A DNA stretch of 26,614 nt from Alphaproteobacteria bacterium (GCA_018895795.1 JAHINZ010000010.1:1-26614); one strand, 5' to 3'; counted from the stretch's first letter, positions 8,463 through 17,043 are shown. Program-made: numbers and translations. Notes: a model not told the origin generated them from the sequence alone.

Positions 8463-9139
8463 ACCTGGAGACCGCCACCCGCCTGACCGAAATCCTGCTG
8501 GCCCTGGCCTTGATCCAGCAAAGCCTGGAGCATCTGCGCGGCGGCCGTGACGAGCAGGCCCTGTTCCTGACCCGGATCGGCCTGTGTGGTCTGGTCGTCC
8601 TCGGGGTGAGTTCGCCCTGGCCGATGGTCGCTCTGGCGGGGCTGTCGTTGCTGATCCTGCAGCGCTTCCAGGGTCCCTATAACGGCGGCAGCGACCGCAT
8701 GGGCCTGCTGGCCCTGTGGTGCCTGACCCTGTCGCGGCTGGCGCCCAGCCTGCCTCTGCGCGAGCTGGCCTTCGGCTATCTGGCCGCTCAGCTGATCCTG
8801 TCCTATGTGATCTCCGGCGGGGTCAAGATCGTCAATCCTGACTGGCGCTCCGGCCGGGCGCTGCGCGACGTGTTCCGGTTCTCGGCCTATCCGGTCGCCG
8901 AGGACCTGCGCCGCCTGGCCGACCGGCCGCGTCTGCTGATGGGGATGTCGTGGGCGGTGATGCTGTTCGAGCTGGTCTTTCCGCTGGCCATGATCTCGCG
9001 CCCGACCCTGATCCTCGCCTTGGTGATCGCCGCGGCCTTCCACCTGGCCAATGCGTGTCTGTTCGGCCTCAACCGGTTTTTCTGGACCTGGCTGTCGGTG
9101 TATCCGGCCATCCTGTGGCTGCAGCACCGGCTGGTCTGA
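8459..9139 (+). CDS. HTTM / vitamin K carboxylase-like multi-pass membrane protein
   Basis: This 226-residue integral membrane protein has six to seven hydrophobic segments (about residues 10-27, 38-68, 82-98, 104-121, 160-178, 181-205 and 207-222). A YNGGSDRM segment near residue 74, SGGVKIVNPDWRSG near 119 and AAFHLANACLFGLN near 192 resemble the HTTM (horizontally transferred transmembrane) superfamily, which includes SdpB and vitamin K-dependent carboxylase. It is short for that group (often about 300 residues). It overlaps the previous gene by ATGA. What it modifies or transports is unknown, and the HTTM assignment is inference from pattern. Confidence 0.65.
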   Translation: MNLETATRLTEILLALALIQQSLEHLRGGRDEQALFLTRIGLCGLVVLGVSSPWPMVALAGLSLLILQRFQGPYNGGSDRMGLLALWCLTLSRLAPSLPLRELAFGYLAAQLILSYVISGGVKIVNPDWRSGRALRDVFRFSAYPVAEDLRRLADRPRLLMGMSWAVMLFELVFPLAMISRPTLILALVIAAAFHLANACLFGLNRFFWTWLSVYPAILWLQHRLV

Positions 9140-9165
9140 GACGGCGATTCCGTCTGGGCCGTTTA
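9139..9165 (+). terminator. Possible weak terminator after the HTTM-like gene
   Basis: AGACGG and CCGTCT form a 6-bp stem around CGATT, beginning at the last base of the stop codon, but only three T follow (9162-9164), and after a gap. Placement is suggestive, but strength is low. Confidence 0.3.
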
Positions 9166-9227
9166 ACCGCTACGGGTGGCGGCGAAGCGGGGCGTCGGCG
9201 CGACGACCGCGTGTTGTGGTGGTGTGA

Positions 9228-10289
9228 ATGATGTGGAAGCTTTCCGGTCTGATCGCGGCTCTGGCCCTGGCCGTCGCGCCCGGCCTTGCCCTGGCGCGGG
9301 CTCCCGCGACGCCCGCCGTCGCCGCCCAGCGCATTGACGAGGAAGGCTTCGTCCGCATCGGCGGGATCGAGCAGTGGGTCACCATCCACGGCGCCGACCG
9401 CGCCAAGCCGGTGATCCTGATGGCGCACGGCGGCCCAGGCAATCCGATGACACCCTACGCCAACCCCTATTTCAACGCCTGGGAGAACGACTTCGTCATC
9501 GCCCAGTGGGACCAGCGCGGCGCGGGCATGACCTATGGCCAGAGCCCGCCGGCCGAGGGCGAGCACCTGACCGTCGAGCGCCTGCGTGACGACGGCATCG
9601 CTGTGGCGACCTACCTGACCCAGCATCTGGGCAAGCGGAAGCTGATCCTGATGGGCGGGTCGTGGAGTTCGATCCTCGACACCCACATGGCCAAGGCGCG
9701 GCCCGACCTGTTCTACGCCTATGTCGGGTCCTCGCACCTGGCCCGGTCCGCCGACAATCTCAAGGCCTCCTACGACCGGACGCTGGGCCTGGCCCGCGCC
9801 GGCGGCGACCAGGACGCCATCGCCAAGCTGGAGGCCCTGGGTCCGCCGCCCTGGACTAACCCGCGCGCCTTCGGGATCATCCGCCGCATCACCCGCAAGT
9901 ACGAGGCCGCCCGCACCGATCCCGCCCCCGCCGCGTGGATGGAGCGCGCCCCCGCCTACGCCACCCCCAAGGCCCTGGCCGACTATGAGGCGGGCGAGGA
10001 CTATTCCTATATCGAGTTCGTCGGCCTGCACGGCGAGGGGATGTATTCGCTCACCGACCTCTACGCGCTGGGCCCGCAATTCAAGCTGCCGGTCTATGTC
10101 ATCCTGGGCGAGCAGGACCTGATCTCGACCCCCGAGGTCGCCCGCGCCTGGTTCGAAACGCTGCAGGCGCCCGACAAGGCCTTCGTGCTGCTGCCCCGCA
10201 CCGGCCACGATCCCAACCCGGCCATGGCGGCGGCGCAGCTGGAAATCCTGAGGACCAAGGTGCTGCCGCTGATCGGCAAGCCGAACTGA
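9228..10289 (+). CDS. Exported alpha/beta hydrolase, prolyl aminopeptidase-like
   Basis: This 353-residue hydrolase has a cleavable signal peptide (WKLSGLIAALALAVAPGLALA, cleavage near residue 23), so it acts in the periplasm or outside. It has the features of the proline iminopeptidase (S33) group: HGGPG at 67-71 for the oxyanion hole, WDQRGAG at 94-100, a nucleophile elbow GGSWS with Ser145, Asp297 in GEQD and His327 in RTGHDP. In the family the elbow is usually GGSWG; here the last Gly is Ser. The substrate may be a peptide or an ester, and xylan esterase activity cannot be excluded given the setting. Two adjacent ATG codons compete as start, and neither has a clear ribosome site. Confidence 0.85.
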   Translation: MMWKLSGLIAALALAVAPGLALARAPATPAVAAQRIDEEGFVRIGGIEQWVTIHGADRAKPVILMAHGGPGNPMTPYANPYFNAWENDFVIAQWDQRGAGMTYGQSPPAEGEHLTVERLRDDGIAVATYLTQHLGKRKLILMGGSWSSILDTHMAKARPDLFYAYVGSSHLARSADNLKASYDRTLGLARAGGDQDAIAKLEALGPPPWTNPRAFGIIRRITRKYEAARTDPAPAAWMERAPAYATPKALADYEAGEDYSYIEFVGLHGEGMYSLTDLYALGPQFKLPVYVILGEQDLISTPEVARAWFETLQAPDKAFVLLPRTGHDPNPAMAAAQLEILRTKVLPLIGKPN

Positions 10290-10296
10290 GTAGGCC

Positions 10297-11850
10297 CTAG
10301 GCGGGCTTCAGCGTCACCAGCACGATATCATTCTGGCGCATCGGCAGGTCGAGGCTGAAGGTCCCCTGGGCGCCCACCGTCACCGCGCGGTCGATCTCGG
10401 GCGTGTCGGTGGTCAGGCCGTTCAGCGCCTGGATCTGGGCGGGCGTCAGGCTGTTGGGCGCGCCCATTTCCAGATAGGCGGTGTAGGCGTCATTGGCGCG
10501 GAAACCGGTGCGGTAGGCCCGCAGGCGATAGCGGCCGGGCGCCAGACCGCTCAGGGCCAGGGCGGCCGGCCTCGTCGGGGTGGTCGGCTGGACCTTGGTG
10601 TAGAAGGGCCGGTTGCTGACGGTCTGCGCCGGTTGCGAGAAGTCCCAGACCAGGGCCGCGACCTGGCCGGCCTCGACGGCGGCCAGAACCTGGGCGTCGG
10701 CGCTGGGGATTTCCCGGCCCTTCAGGGCGTTGAGATATTTGTAGGCGAACCAGGCCGGCTTGCGGATCCCCTGCGGGTTCATCAGGCCAAAGCCGCCTTG
10801 GAACGGGGCCGTGGGCGGACCGGGCTCTTCGAACAGGTCGCTGAACGTCCAGTAGCTCATGCCCTGGACCAGACCCTTCACGCCCTTGAGCTTGGCCAGG
10901 ATATAGGGCGCGCTGACATAGCTGTCGTGCACGGCGTCGCGCGGGGTGTAGCTGGTGCTCCACTCGGTGAAATACAGCGGCAGGGTCGGGAAGGCCGAGG
11001 CGCTGATCTGCTCGCGCACCCGGCGCACGTCACCGATGATCGCGTCGGGCGACGGCGACAGCTTGGTGTCGCCCTGACCGTTCTCGTCCAGGAAGCCGCC
11101 GTCGACGCCGTAGGTGTGGGTGGTGACGAAGTCGATCGCCACGCCGTTGGTCTGGCAATAGGTCAGCAGTTCGGGAACCCAGGCCGCGCCGGCGGTGGAG
11201 GGCCCGCCGACCTTCAGGGCCGGGTCGACAGCCTTGAGGGTCTTCGAGGTCAGGGCGAACAGGTCGAAATAGACCTTTTGGTCGGCCTTCTCCCAGAAGC
11301 CGTCGAGGTTGGGCTCGTTCCACACCTCGAAGAACCAGCCGCGCACCTGCGCCTCGCCATAGCGGCCCCGCAGGTGGCGGGCGAAGGCGTCGATCAGGGC
11401 GGCCCAGTCGGCGAACACCGGATGGGAGCTGTTGCCCTTCCAGTAGAAGATCGTCTGCTCTGAGGTCTTCATCGCCGAGGGCGTGAAGCCCAGCTCGATG
11501 AACGGCTTGATCCCCATGGCCAGCAGGCGGTCATAGAGTTCGTCGATCCTGGTCCAGTCATAGACGATCTGGCCGTCGACCCGCTTCACCGTGCCCAGGG
11601 CGTCGTGGAAGATGTCGTGGAAGCGCACGGAGCGGAAACCCAGTTCGCCGACGGCGGTCTTCAGCTGAGCCAGGCTGTCGTCGCGCAACAGGGTGCCCGG
11701 ATAGTCCGACCCCACCGACAGGTCATGGAAGCGGTCCATCGGCGCGGTCGCCGCCCGGGCGTCCAGGGCGATGCGGCGCGGACCGGGCGCGGCCAGGGCC
11801 GGAAAGGCGGGCAGGGCGGCGGCGGCCATCAGATGGCGACGGGTGAGCAT
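10297..11850 (-). CDS. xynB: Glycoside hydrolase family 39 beta-xylosidase, exported
   Basis: This 517-residue enzyme releases D-xylose from the non-reducing ends of xylo-oligosaccharides with retention. A twin-arginine-like leader (TRRHLMAAAALPAFPALA, residues 3-20) points to periplasmic export. The TIM barrel carries the GH39 signatures: HDIFHD near residue 78, EVWNEPN with acid/base Glu179, and YFTEWS with nucleophile Glu296. The C-terminal third (from about 380) forms the usual beta-sandwich. C. crescentus has a characterised GH39 beta-xylosidase of similar build, and xynB is given on that basis. GGAGGA lies 6 bases before the ATG. It lies downstream of xylD on the same strand with a REPIN-like palindrome between, and its product feeds the xyl pathway. 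Confidence 0.9.
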   Translation of the reverse strand: MLTRRHLMAAAALPAFPALAAPGPRRIALDARAATAPMDRFHDLSVGSDYPGTLLRDDSLAQLKTAVGELGFRSVRFHDIFHDALGTVKRVDGQIVYDWTRIDELYDRLLAMGIKPFIELGFTPSAMKTSEQTIFYWKGNSSHPVFADWAALIDAFARHLRGRYGEAQVRGWFFEVWNEPNLDGFWEKADQKVYFDLFALTSKTLKAVDPALKVGGPSTAGAAWVPELLTYCQTNGVAIDFVTTHTYGVDGGFLDENGQGDTKLSPSPDAIIGDVRRVREQISASAFPTLPLYFTEWSTSYTPRDAVHDSYVSAPYILAKLKGVKGLVQGMSYWTFSDLFEEPGPPTAPFQGGFGLMNPQGIRKPAWFAYKYLNALKGREIPSADAQVLAAVEAGQVAALVWDFSQPAQTVSNRPFYTKVQPTTPTRPAALALSGLAPGRYRLRAYRTGFRANDAYTAYLEMGAPNSLTPAQIQALNGLTTDTPEIDRAVTVGAQGTFSLDLPMRQNDIVLVTLKPA

Positions 11851-11881
11851 CGGGCGTCCTCCGGTTCGGACCTTTTGAAGG

Positions 11882-11901
11882 GCGTTTTCAGGTCAAAACG
11901 C
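11882..11901. repeat. Short perfect inverted repeat before the GH39 gene
   Basis: GCGTTTT and AAAACGC pair around CAGGTC, 32-51 bases upstream of the GH39 ATG. It could be an operator or a leader hairpin. No T run makes it a terminator. Confidence 0.4.
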
Positions 11902-11902
11902 T

Positions 11903-11993
11903 CGTCATCCCCTGCTTTATGCGGGGGACCCAAGCGGCCTTTGACAAAGCGTCAGTCTCGGCTTGGGTCCCCCGAACACGTCGGGGGATGACG
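11903..11993. repeat. REPIN-like paired palindromic element
   Basis: Two 33-base arms (11903-11935 and 11961-11993) are inverted copies: CGTCATCCCC at the outer 10 bases and GGGGGACCCAAGC at the inner 13 match exactly, while the 10 central bases differ. Each arm also folds on itself (CCCCCGA ... TCGGGGG). A 25-base spacer separates them. It follows the xylD stop and may act as its 3' end or stabilise the transcript. Confidence 0.85.
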
Positions 11994-12008
11994 ACGATGA
12001 GTGAACCC

Positions 12009-13790
12009 TCAGTGGTTATGCCGGGGTAGCTTGGCGGCCAGGTCCTGGTACTTGACCGCGAATTCCAGCACCGCGCCGGTGTCCAACTGGCCGGTATTGG
12101 CGCGATAGACTTCCTGCCAGGGGGTCATGGTGGCGGGGATGGGCGGCAGGCCTTCCTTGCGGCGTTCGGCGATCACCGCCTCATCGACCAGGGCGTCGCA
12201 GCGGCCGGTGTTGAGGTCGACGCGGATCCTGTCGCCGGTGCGCAGCCAGGACAGGCCGCCGCCGACCGCGCTCTCGGGCGCGGCGTTGAGGATCGAGGGA
12301 CTGTCGGCGGTGCCCGACTGGCGGCCGTCGCCCAGGGTGGGCAGGCTGATGATCCCGCGCTTCAGCAGGGCGTCCGGCGGCTGCATGTTGACCACCTCGG
12401 CCGAGCCGGGCCAGCCGATCGGACCCGCGCCGCGGATCACCAGCATGGTGTTCTCGTCGATGTTCAGGGCCGGGTCGTTGATCCGGGCGTGATAGTCGTC
12501 CGAGCCGTCGAACACCACGGCTCGGGATTCGAAGATCCCCTCGCGGCCGGGCTGGCTGAGATAGCGGGCGCGGAACTCCGGGCTGATCACGCTGGTCTTC
12601 ATGATCGCGAAGTCGAACAGATTGCCCTTCAGCACCAGGAAGCCGGCGCGTTCGCTCATCGGCTGGTCATAGGGGAAGACCACCTCGCGGTCCTTGGTCT
12701 CGCGCCCCTCCAGGTTTTCGGCCATGGTCTTGCCGGTGACGGTCATCACGTCGCCGTGCAGGCGACCGGCCTTCAGCAGCTCCCACAGCACCGCCGGCGC
12801 GCCGCCGGCCCGGTGGAAGCGCTCGCCCAGATACTTGCCGGCCGGCTGCATGTTGAGGATCAGCGGGATGTCATAGGCCGCCCGCCAGTCGTCGGCGGTG
12901 ATCTCCAGGCCGGCATGGCGGGCCATGGCGACGATGTGCGGCTGGGCGTTGGTCGAGCCGCCGGCTGCCGCCACCAGGGCGATGGCGTTCTCGAAGGCTT
13001 GCTTGGTCAGGATGTCGAGCGGCTTCACATCTTCATAAGCCAGGTCGACGATCCGCTGGCCGGTGCGATAGGCCATCTGGCCGCGCTCGCGATAGGGGGC
13101 GGGGATGGCCGCGCAGCCGGTCAGGGACAGGCCCAGGGCCTCGGCCACGGCGTTCATCGTCGAGGCGGTGCCCATGGTGTTGCAGTGACCGGCCGAGGGG
13201 GCTGAGTCCGAGGCGCGCTGGATGAATTCTTCCTCGTCGATCTCGCCGGCCGCCAGTTTGCGGCGCGAGCGCCAGATCACCGTGCCCGACCCGACCAGCT
13301 CGCCGTCGTGCCAGCCGTCCAGCATCGGTCCGCCCGACAGCACGATGGCCGGGATATTGACGGTGGTGGCGGCCATGATCGCGGCCGGGGTGGTCTTGTC
13401 GCAGCCGGTGGTCAGGACCACGGCGTCGATCGGATAGCCGTGCAGGATCTCGACTAGGCCCAGATAGGCCAGGTTGCGGTCCAGGGCGGCGGTGGGGCGG
13501 CGGCAGTTCTCGAAGATCGGGTGGACCGGGAACTCCATCGGAATGCCGCCGGCGTCGCGGATGCCGTCGCGGATCCGGGTGACCAGGTCCAGATGGATGC
13601 GGTTGCACGGCGAGATGTCGCTGCCGGTCTGGGCGATGCCGATGATCGGCTTGCCGCCGCGCAGCTCCTCGGGCGTGACGCCATAGTTCATGAACCGCTC
13701 CAGATAGAGGGCGGTCATGTCGATATGGTCGGGGTTGTCGAACCAGTCGCGCGAGCGGAACCGGCGGGGGGGTCTATTGGGGGCGGTCAA
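12009..13790 (-). CDS. xylD: D-xylonate dehydratase
   Basis: This 593-residue IlvD/Edd-family enzyme dehydrates D-xylonate to 2-keto-3-deoxy-D-xylonate in the cytosol. It closely matches C. crescentus XylD as remembered: RFRSRDWFDNPDHIDMTAL at the start, SDISPCNR, TTGCDKTTPA, SAGHCNTMG, SLPTLGDGRQSGTADSPS, and the identical ending KYQDLAAKLPRHNH. Cys62, Cys130 and Cys203 should hold the iron-sulfur cluster. The start is a TTG at 13790: GAGG lies 9 bases upstream, and the first ATG (codon 25) would remove conserved sequence. It overlaps the end of xylC by 17 bases, so its translation is probably coupled to xylC. It is the last gene of the operon. Confidence 0.97.
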   Translation of the reverse strand: MTAPNRPPRRFRSRDWFDNPDHIDMTALYLERFMNYGVTPEELRGGKPIIGIAQTGSDISPCNRIHLDLVTRIRDGIRDAGGIPMEFPVHPIFENCRRPTAALDRNLAYLGLVEILHGYPIDAVVLTTGCDKTTPAAIMAATTVNIPAIVLSGGPMLDGWHDGELVGSGTVIWRSRRKLAAGEIDEEEFIQRASDSAPSAGHCNTMGTASTMNAVAEALGLSLTGCAAIPAPYRERGQMAYRTGQRIVDLAYEDVKPLDILTKQAFENAIALVAAAGGSTNAQPHIVAMARHAGLEITADDWRAAYDIPLILNMQPAGKYLGERFHRAGGAPAVLWELLKAGRLHGDVMTVTGKTMAENLEGRETKDREVVFPYDQPMSERAGFLVLKGNLFDFAIMKTSVISPEFRARYLSQPGREGIFESRAVVFDGSDDYHARINDPALNIDENTMLVIRGAGPIGWPGSAEVVNMQPPDALLKRGIISLPTLGDGRQSGTADSPSILNAAPESAVGGGLSWLRTGDRIRVDLNTGRCDALVDEAVIAERRKEGLPPIPATMTPWQEVYRANTGQLDTGAVLEFAVKYQDLAAKLPRHNH

Positions 13791-14649
13791 GGCGCACCTC
13801 GTACTGCGGCTGGCCGGCGACGCCGACGGGGAGAGCGAACAGGCCGCCGGCCAGGGGATACGCGGCCAGCTCGGCGTCGCTCAGCCCCTTGCGGGCGGTG
13901 GTGAAATACAGCGTCTTCAAGTCAGGACCGCCAAAGCACGGCTTGGTGACATTGGGCGCGGGCAGGTCGATCCGGGCCACGGCCTCGCCGCTTGGCGAGA
14001 AGCGCACCGCGCCAAAGCCGCCCCACAACGCCACCCACAGATAGCCCTCGGCATCGACCACCGAGCCGTCGGGCCACGCGCCGTCGATGCCGATCTTCAC
14101 GAAGATCCGCTTGTTCGACAGCAGGCCGTCGGCCGACAGATCATAGGCGTAGATGGTCTTTTCGAGGGTGTCGGTGTGGTAGAAGGTTTCGCCGTCGGGC
14201 GACACGCAGGGACCGTTGGTGATGCAGACGCCCTTGTCCATCTTGGCGACGCCGTCGGCGGTCATCCGATAGAGGGCGCCGGTCGGCTTTTCCTCGCCGT
14301 CGTGCATCGTGCCAAACCACAGGCGCCCGGCCGGGTCGACCGTGGCGTCATTGGCGCGATTGTCCAGTTCGACGGGCTCGATCTCCAGCATCTTCTGGAA
14401 GCCGGACGCCGGGTGAAAACGATGCAGGCCGCTCTTCAAGCCCGCGATGAAGCCGCCGCCGCCGGCGATGGGCGCCAGGAAGCCAACCGGTTCGGGGGCG
14501 TCGAAGCTGAGCCGCTCGCCGCTGGCGGGGTGGAAACTGTGGATGCGCGGGCCCTTGATGTCGACAAACCACAGGGTGTCGCGATGCCAGATCGGCCCTT
14601 CTCCGAGCGTGGCTTTCAGGTCCCAGACGCAGGTTTCCGTGGTCGACAT
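13774..14649 (-). CDS. xylC: Xylonolactonase (SMP-30/gluconolactonase family)
   Basis: This 291-residue enzyme hydrolyses D-xylono-1,4-lactone to D-xylonate. The six-bladed propeller has the metal ligands of the SMP-30 family: Glu17 in LGEGPIW, Asn145 in ITNGPCVSPDG and Asp194 in WPDGSVVD. NRANDATVD near residue 97 lines the substrate site. NVTKPCFGGPDLKTLYFTTARKGLS (about 230-255) matches remembered Caulobacter XylC. GGAG lies 8 bases before the ATG. The 119-base gap to xylB is the longest in the operon and is filled by a repeat remnant. The 3' end overlaps xylD. Confidence 0.95.
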   Translation of the reverse strand: MSTTETCVWDLKATLGEGPIWHRDTLWFVDIKGPRIHSFHPASGERLSFDAPEPVGFLAPIAGGGGFIAGLKSGLHRFHPASGFQKMLEIEPVELDNRANDATVDPAGRLWFGTMHDGEEKPTGALYRMTADGVAKMDKGVCITNGPCVSPDGETFYHTDTLEKTIYAYDLSADGLLSNKRIFVKIGIDGAWPDGSVVDAEGYLWVALWGGFGAVRFSPSGEAVARIDLPAPNVTKPCFGGPDLKTLYFTTARKGLSDAELAAYPLAGGLFALPVGVAGQPQYEVRLDRPQ

Positions 14650-14666
14650 GTCATTATCTCCTTGGC

Positions 14667-14765
14667 TCTTCCCCAGGGTGGGGGAAGGGTGACTGGGGCA
14701 ATGCCGGCTAAACCCCGCATCACCCCCATCCCCAACCCTTCACCCATTCGGGGCGAAGGGAGCAA
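14667..14765. repeat. Degenerate REP-like palindrome between xylB and xylC
   Basis: The left part CTTCCCC-AGGGT-GGGGGAAG folds as a hairpin, and the right part CCCTTCACCCATTCGGGGCGAAGGG folds imperfectly. The purine-rich left and pyrimidine-rich right parts (GGGTGACTGGGG versus CACCCCCATCCCC) can also pair with each other. It lies inside an operon rather than at its end. Confidence 0.55.
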
Positions 14766-14768
14766 TCC

Positions 14769-15515
14769 CTATCGCCAGCCGGCGTCGATCCAGTACTCGT
14801 GACCGGTGCACAGGGCGGCGTCGTCCGAGGCCAGGAACATCACCAGCGAGGCGACGTGCTCGGGCACGATCCGGCCCTTCAGGCACTGGGCCTTGACGAT
14901 CTCGGCCTCGCCCTCCGGCGTGTACCACTTCTCCTGGCGCTTGGTCTTGACGTTGCCCGGCGCCACGCAGGTGACGCGGATGTCGTCGGGACCCAGCTCG
15001 CGGGCCAGGGCCCGGGTCATGCCTTCGATGCCGGCCTTGGCCGTTTCGTAGAGCACCAGATCGGGCAGGCCCAGGTGCCAGCTGATCGAGCCGAAATTGA
15101 TGATCGCCCCGCCGCCGCGCGCCTTCATGCCCGGCGCCACCGCCTGGGTGGCGAACAGCATGTGGCGCAGGTTCACCGCCATGCGGTCGTTCCAATAGTC
15201 CGGCGTGATGTCGGCCAGCTTGTGGCGGTCGTCATTGCCGGCGTTGTTGACCAACACGTCGATCGGACCGATCTGCGCGAAGGTCGCCGTCAGGGCCGCC
15301 AGGTCGGTCAGGTCGCAGCGTTTGTAGACCGGCGCGATCGGCGAGCCCGCCAGCTGTTCGACCAGGGCCTTGGACTCCGCGTCGGCGACGTCGAGGAAGA
15401 TCACCTCGGCGCCCTGGCGCGCGAAGCCGGTGACGATGCCCGCGCCGATGCCGCTGCCGCCGCCGGTGATGACGACGCGCTTGCCCTTGAGGCTGGGATA
15501 GATGGCTGAGGACAT
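14769..15515 (-). CDS. xylB: D-xylose 1-dehydrogenase (SDR family)
   Basis: This 248-residue short-chain dehydrogenase, the same length as C. crescentus XylB, oxidises D-xylose to xylonolactone with NAD+. The coenzyme motif TGGGSGIG is at 17-24, NNAG at 90-93, the catalytic Ser in FGSISW at 141-146, and Tyr156/Lys160 in YETAK. The end CTGHEYWIDAGWR matches the remembered Caulobacter protein. ATG 15515 (MSSAIYPSLKGK) is chosen because it is the family start; it lies 5 bases after the xylA stop. The longer frame to 15530 overlaps xylA without reason. No strong ribosome site is visible, so coupling to xylA translation is likely. Confidence 0.97.
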   Translation of the reverse strand: MSSAIYPSLKGKRVVITGGGSGIGAGIVTGFARQGAEVIFLDVADAESKALVEQLAGSPIAPVYKRCDLTDLAALTATFAQIGPIDVLVNNAGNDDRHKLADITPDYWNDRMAVNLRHMLFATQAVAPGMKARGGGAIINFGSISWHLGLPDLVLYETAKAGIEGMTRALARELGPDDIRVTCVAPGNVKTKRQEKWYTPEGEAEIVKAQCLKGRIVPEHVASLVMFLASDDAALCTGHEYWIDAGWR

Positions 15516-15520
15516 GCCGC

Positions 15521-16957
15521 TTACGACCACGAATACGAGGTTTTGGTCTGGGTGAAGAACTCGACCGCGGCGAAGCCCTGTTCGCGGGCCCCGTAGCTGG
15601 AGCTCTTCGACCCGCCGAACGGCACGTGATAGTCGACGCCGGCCGTGGCCAGGTTGACCATGGTCATGCCGGCCTTCGCGTGACGCTGGAAGTGGCGCGC
15701 GTATTTGAGCGAGGTCGTGGCGATGCCGGCCGACAGGCCGAACTCGACGCCGTTGGCGACCTCCAGGGCCTCCTCATAGTCCTTGACCCGGATGGTCGAG
15801 GCGACGGGGCCGAAGACTTCCTCGTTGTTGATCCGCATGTCGCGGTCGGTGTCGGCGATCAGGGTGGGTTGCACATACCAGCCCGGGTTTTCCAGCTGCA
15901 GGCGCTGGCCGCCGGTGACGATCCGGCCGCCTTCGCCCTTGGCGATGTCGATGTACCGGTAGCTGGTTTCCATCTGGTCCTGGCTGACCGCCGGGCCGAT
16001 CTGGGTGTTGGGGTCAAGCGCGTCGCCCACCCGCAGGGCGGCGACCTTCTCGGCCAGCAGGGCCACGAACCGGTCGTGGATGCCGTCGGTGATGATCAGG
16101 CGCGAGCTGGCGGTGCAGCGCTGGCCGGTGGCGAAATAGGAGCCGTCCAGGGCGATGGCCACGGCGCGTTCCAGATCGGCGTCGTCCAGCACGATCAGCG
16201 GATTCTTGCCGCCCATCTCCAGCTGCACCCGCGCCTGGCGGGCCACGGCGGCGGCGGCGACCTGGGCCCCCACGCCCTGCGAGCCGGTGAACGAGACGCC
16301 GTCGACGTCCTTGTGCTTGACCAAAGCGTCACCCATCGCGCCGCGACCAAACAGCATGTTGAACACGCCGGCCGGCGCCCCGCATTCCTGCATGATGTCG
16401 GCCAGGACCGAGGCCGTGGCGGGCGTCGGGCCGGCCGGCTTGATCACCACCGTGTTGCCGAAGGCCAGGGCCGGGGCGGATTTCCAGGCCGGAATGGCGA
16501 TCGGGAAGTTCCACGGCGTGACCAGGGCATAGACGCCGACGGCCTGGCGATAGGTCTGGATCTCGACGCCCGGACGGGTGCTTTCCAGGTTCTGGCCGTG
16601 GCGGCGCAGGGCCTCGCCGGCGAAGTACTTGAAGATGCGGCCGGCGCGGACGGTCTCGCCGATCCCCTCGGGGACGGTCTTGCCCTCTTCGCGCGCCAAC
16701 AGCTTACCGATGTCGGCGCTGCGGGCGATGATCATCGAGCCCACCTTGTCCAACAGGTCCGAGCGCACTTCCGGCGAGCTTTCCGACCAGGCCGGGAAGG
16801 CCTTGCGGGCGGCGGCGACGGCGGCGTCGACCTCGGCCGCGCCGCCGTCCGCCACCTGGGCGACGACGTCACGGGTGTCGGAAGGATTGAGGCTCTGGGT
16901 CGGGGTGTCGCAGGCGACGCGTTCGCCGCCGATATAGTGGCGCAGGGTGTCGGTCAT
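15521..16957 (-). CDS. xylA: 2-oxoglutarate semialdehyde dehydrogenase
   Basis: This 478-residue NAD(P)+-dependent aldehyde dehydrogenase catalyses the last step of the pathway, 2,5-dioxopentanoate to 2-oxoglutarate, feeding the TCA cycle. Family residues are present: Asn150 in TPWNFP, GxGxxG-like FTGSQGVG at 223-230, Glu247 in QLEMGGKNP and catalytic Cys281 in GQRCTAS. The start at ATG 16957 (MTDTLRHYIGG) follows GGAAGGA by 9 bases; the longer frame to 17026 has a cysteine-rich leader unlike the family. Note that 'xylA' here follows Caulobacter naming and is not xylose isomerase. It is separated from xylX by 86 A/T-richer bases. Confidence 0.96.
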   Translation of the reverse strand: MTDTLRHYIGGERVACDTPTQSLNPSDTRDVVAQVADGGAAEVDAAVAAARKAFPAWSESSPEVRSDLLDKVGSMIIARSADIGKLLAREEGKTVPEGIGETVRAGRIFKYFAGEALRRHGQNLESTRPGVEIQTYRQAVGVYALVTPWNFPIAIPAWKSAPALAFGNTVVIKPAGPTPATASVLADIMQECGAPAGVFNMLFGRGAMGDALVKHKDVDGVSFTGSQGVGAQVAAAAVARQARVQLEMGGKNPLIVLDDADLERAVAIALDGSYFATGQRCTASSRLIITDGIHDRFVALLAEKVAALRVGDALDPNTQIGPAVSQDQMETSYRYIDIAKGEGGRIVTGGQRLQLENPGWYVQPTLIADTDRDMRINNEEVFGPVASTIRVKDYEEALEVANGVEFGLSAGIATTSLKYARHFQRHAKAGMTMVNLATAGVDYHVPFGGSKSSSYGAREQGFAAVEFFTQTKTSYSWS

Positions 16958-17043
16958 GGGCCGAAGTCCTTCCAAAGCATTTTCGAGCGAAGTCGAAACC
17001 GGCTTCTCGCAAAGAAAACACAACAAAAACAGAGGGTTAAAAA

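Noticed and set aside
7490..9127. A 545-codon open frame on the minus strand
   Set aside because: It is antisense to the three small membrane genes. Its product is low-complexity (Gln/Arg/Gly) and lacks a ribosome site, whereas the plus-strand genes have GGAG and ATGA coupling.
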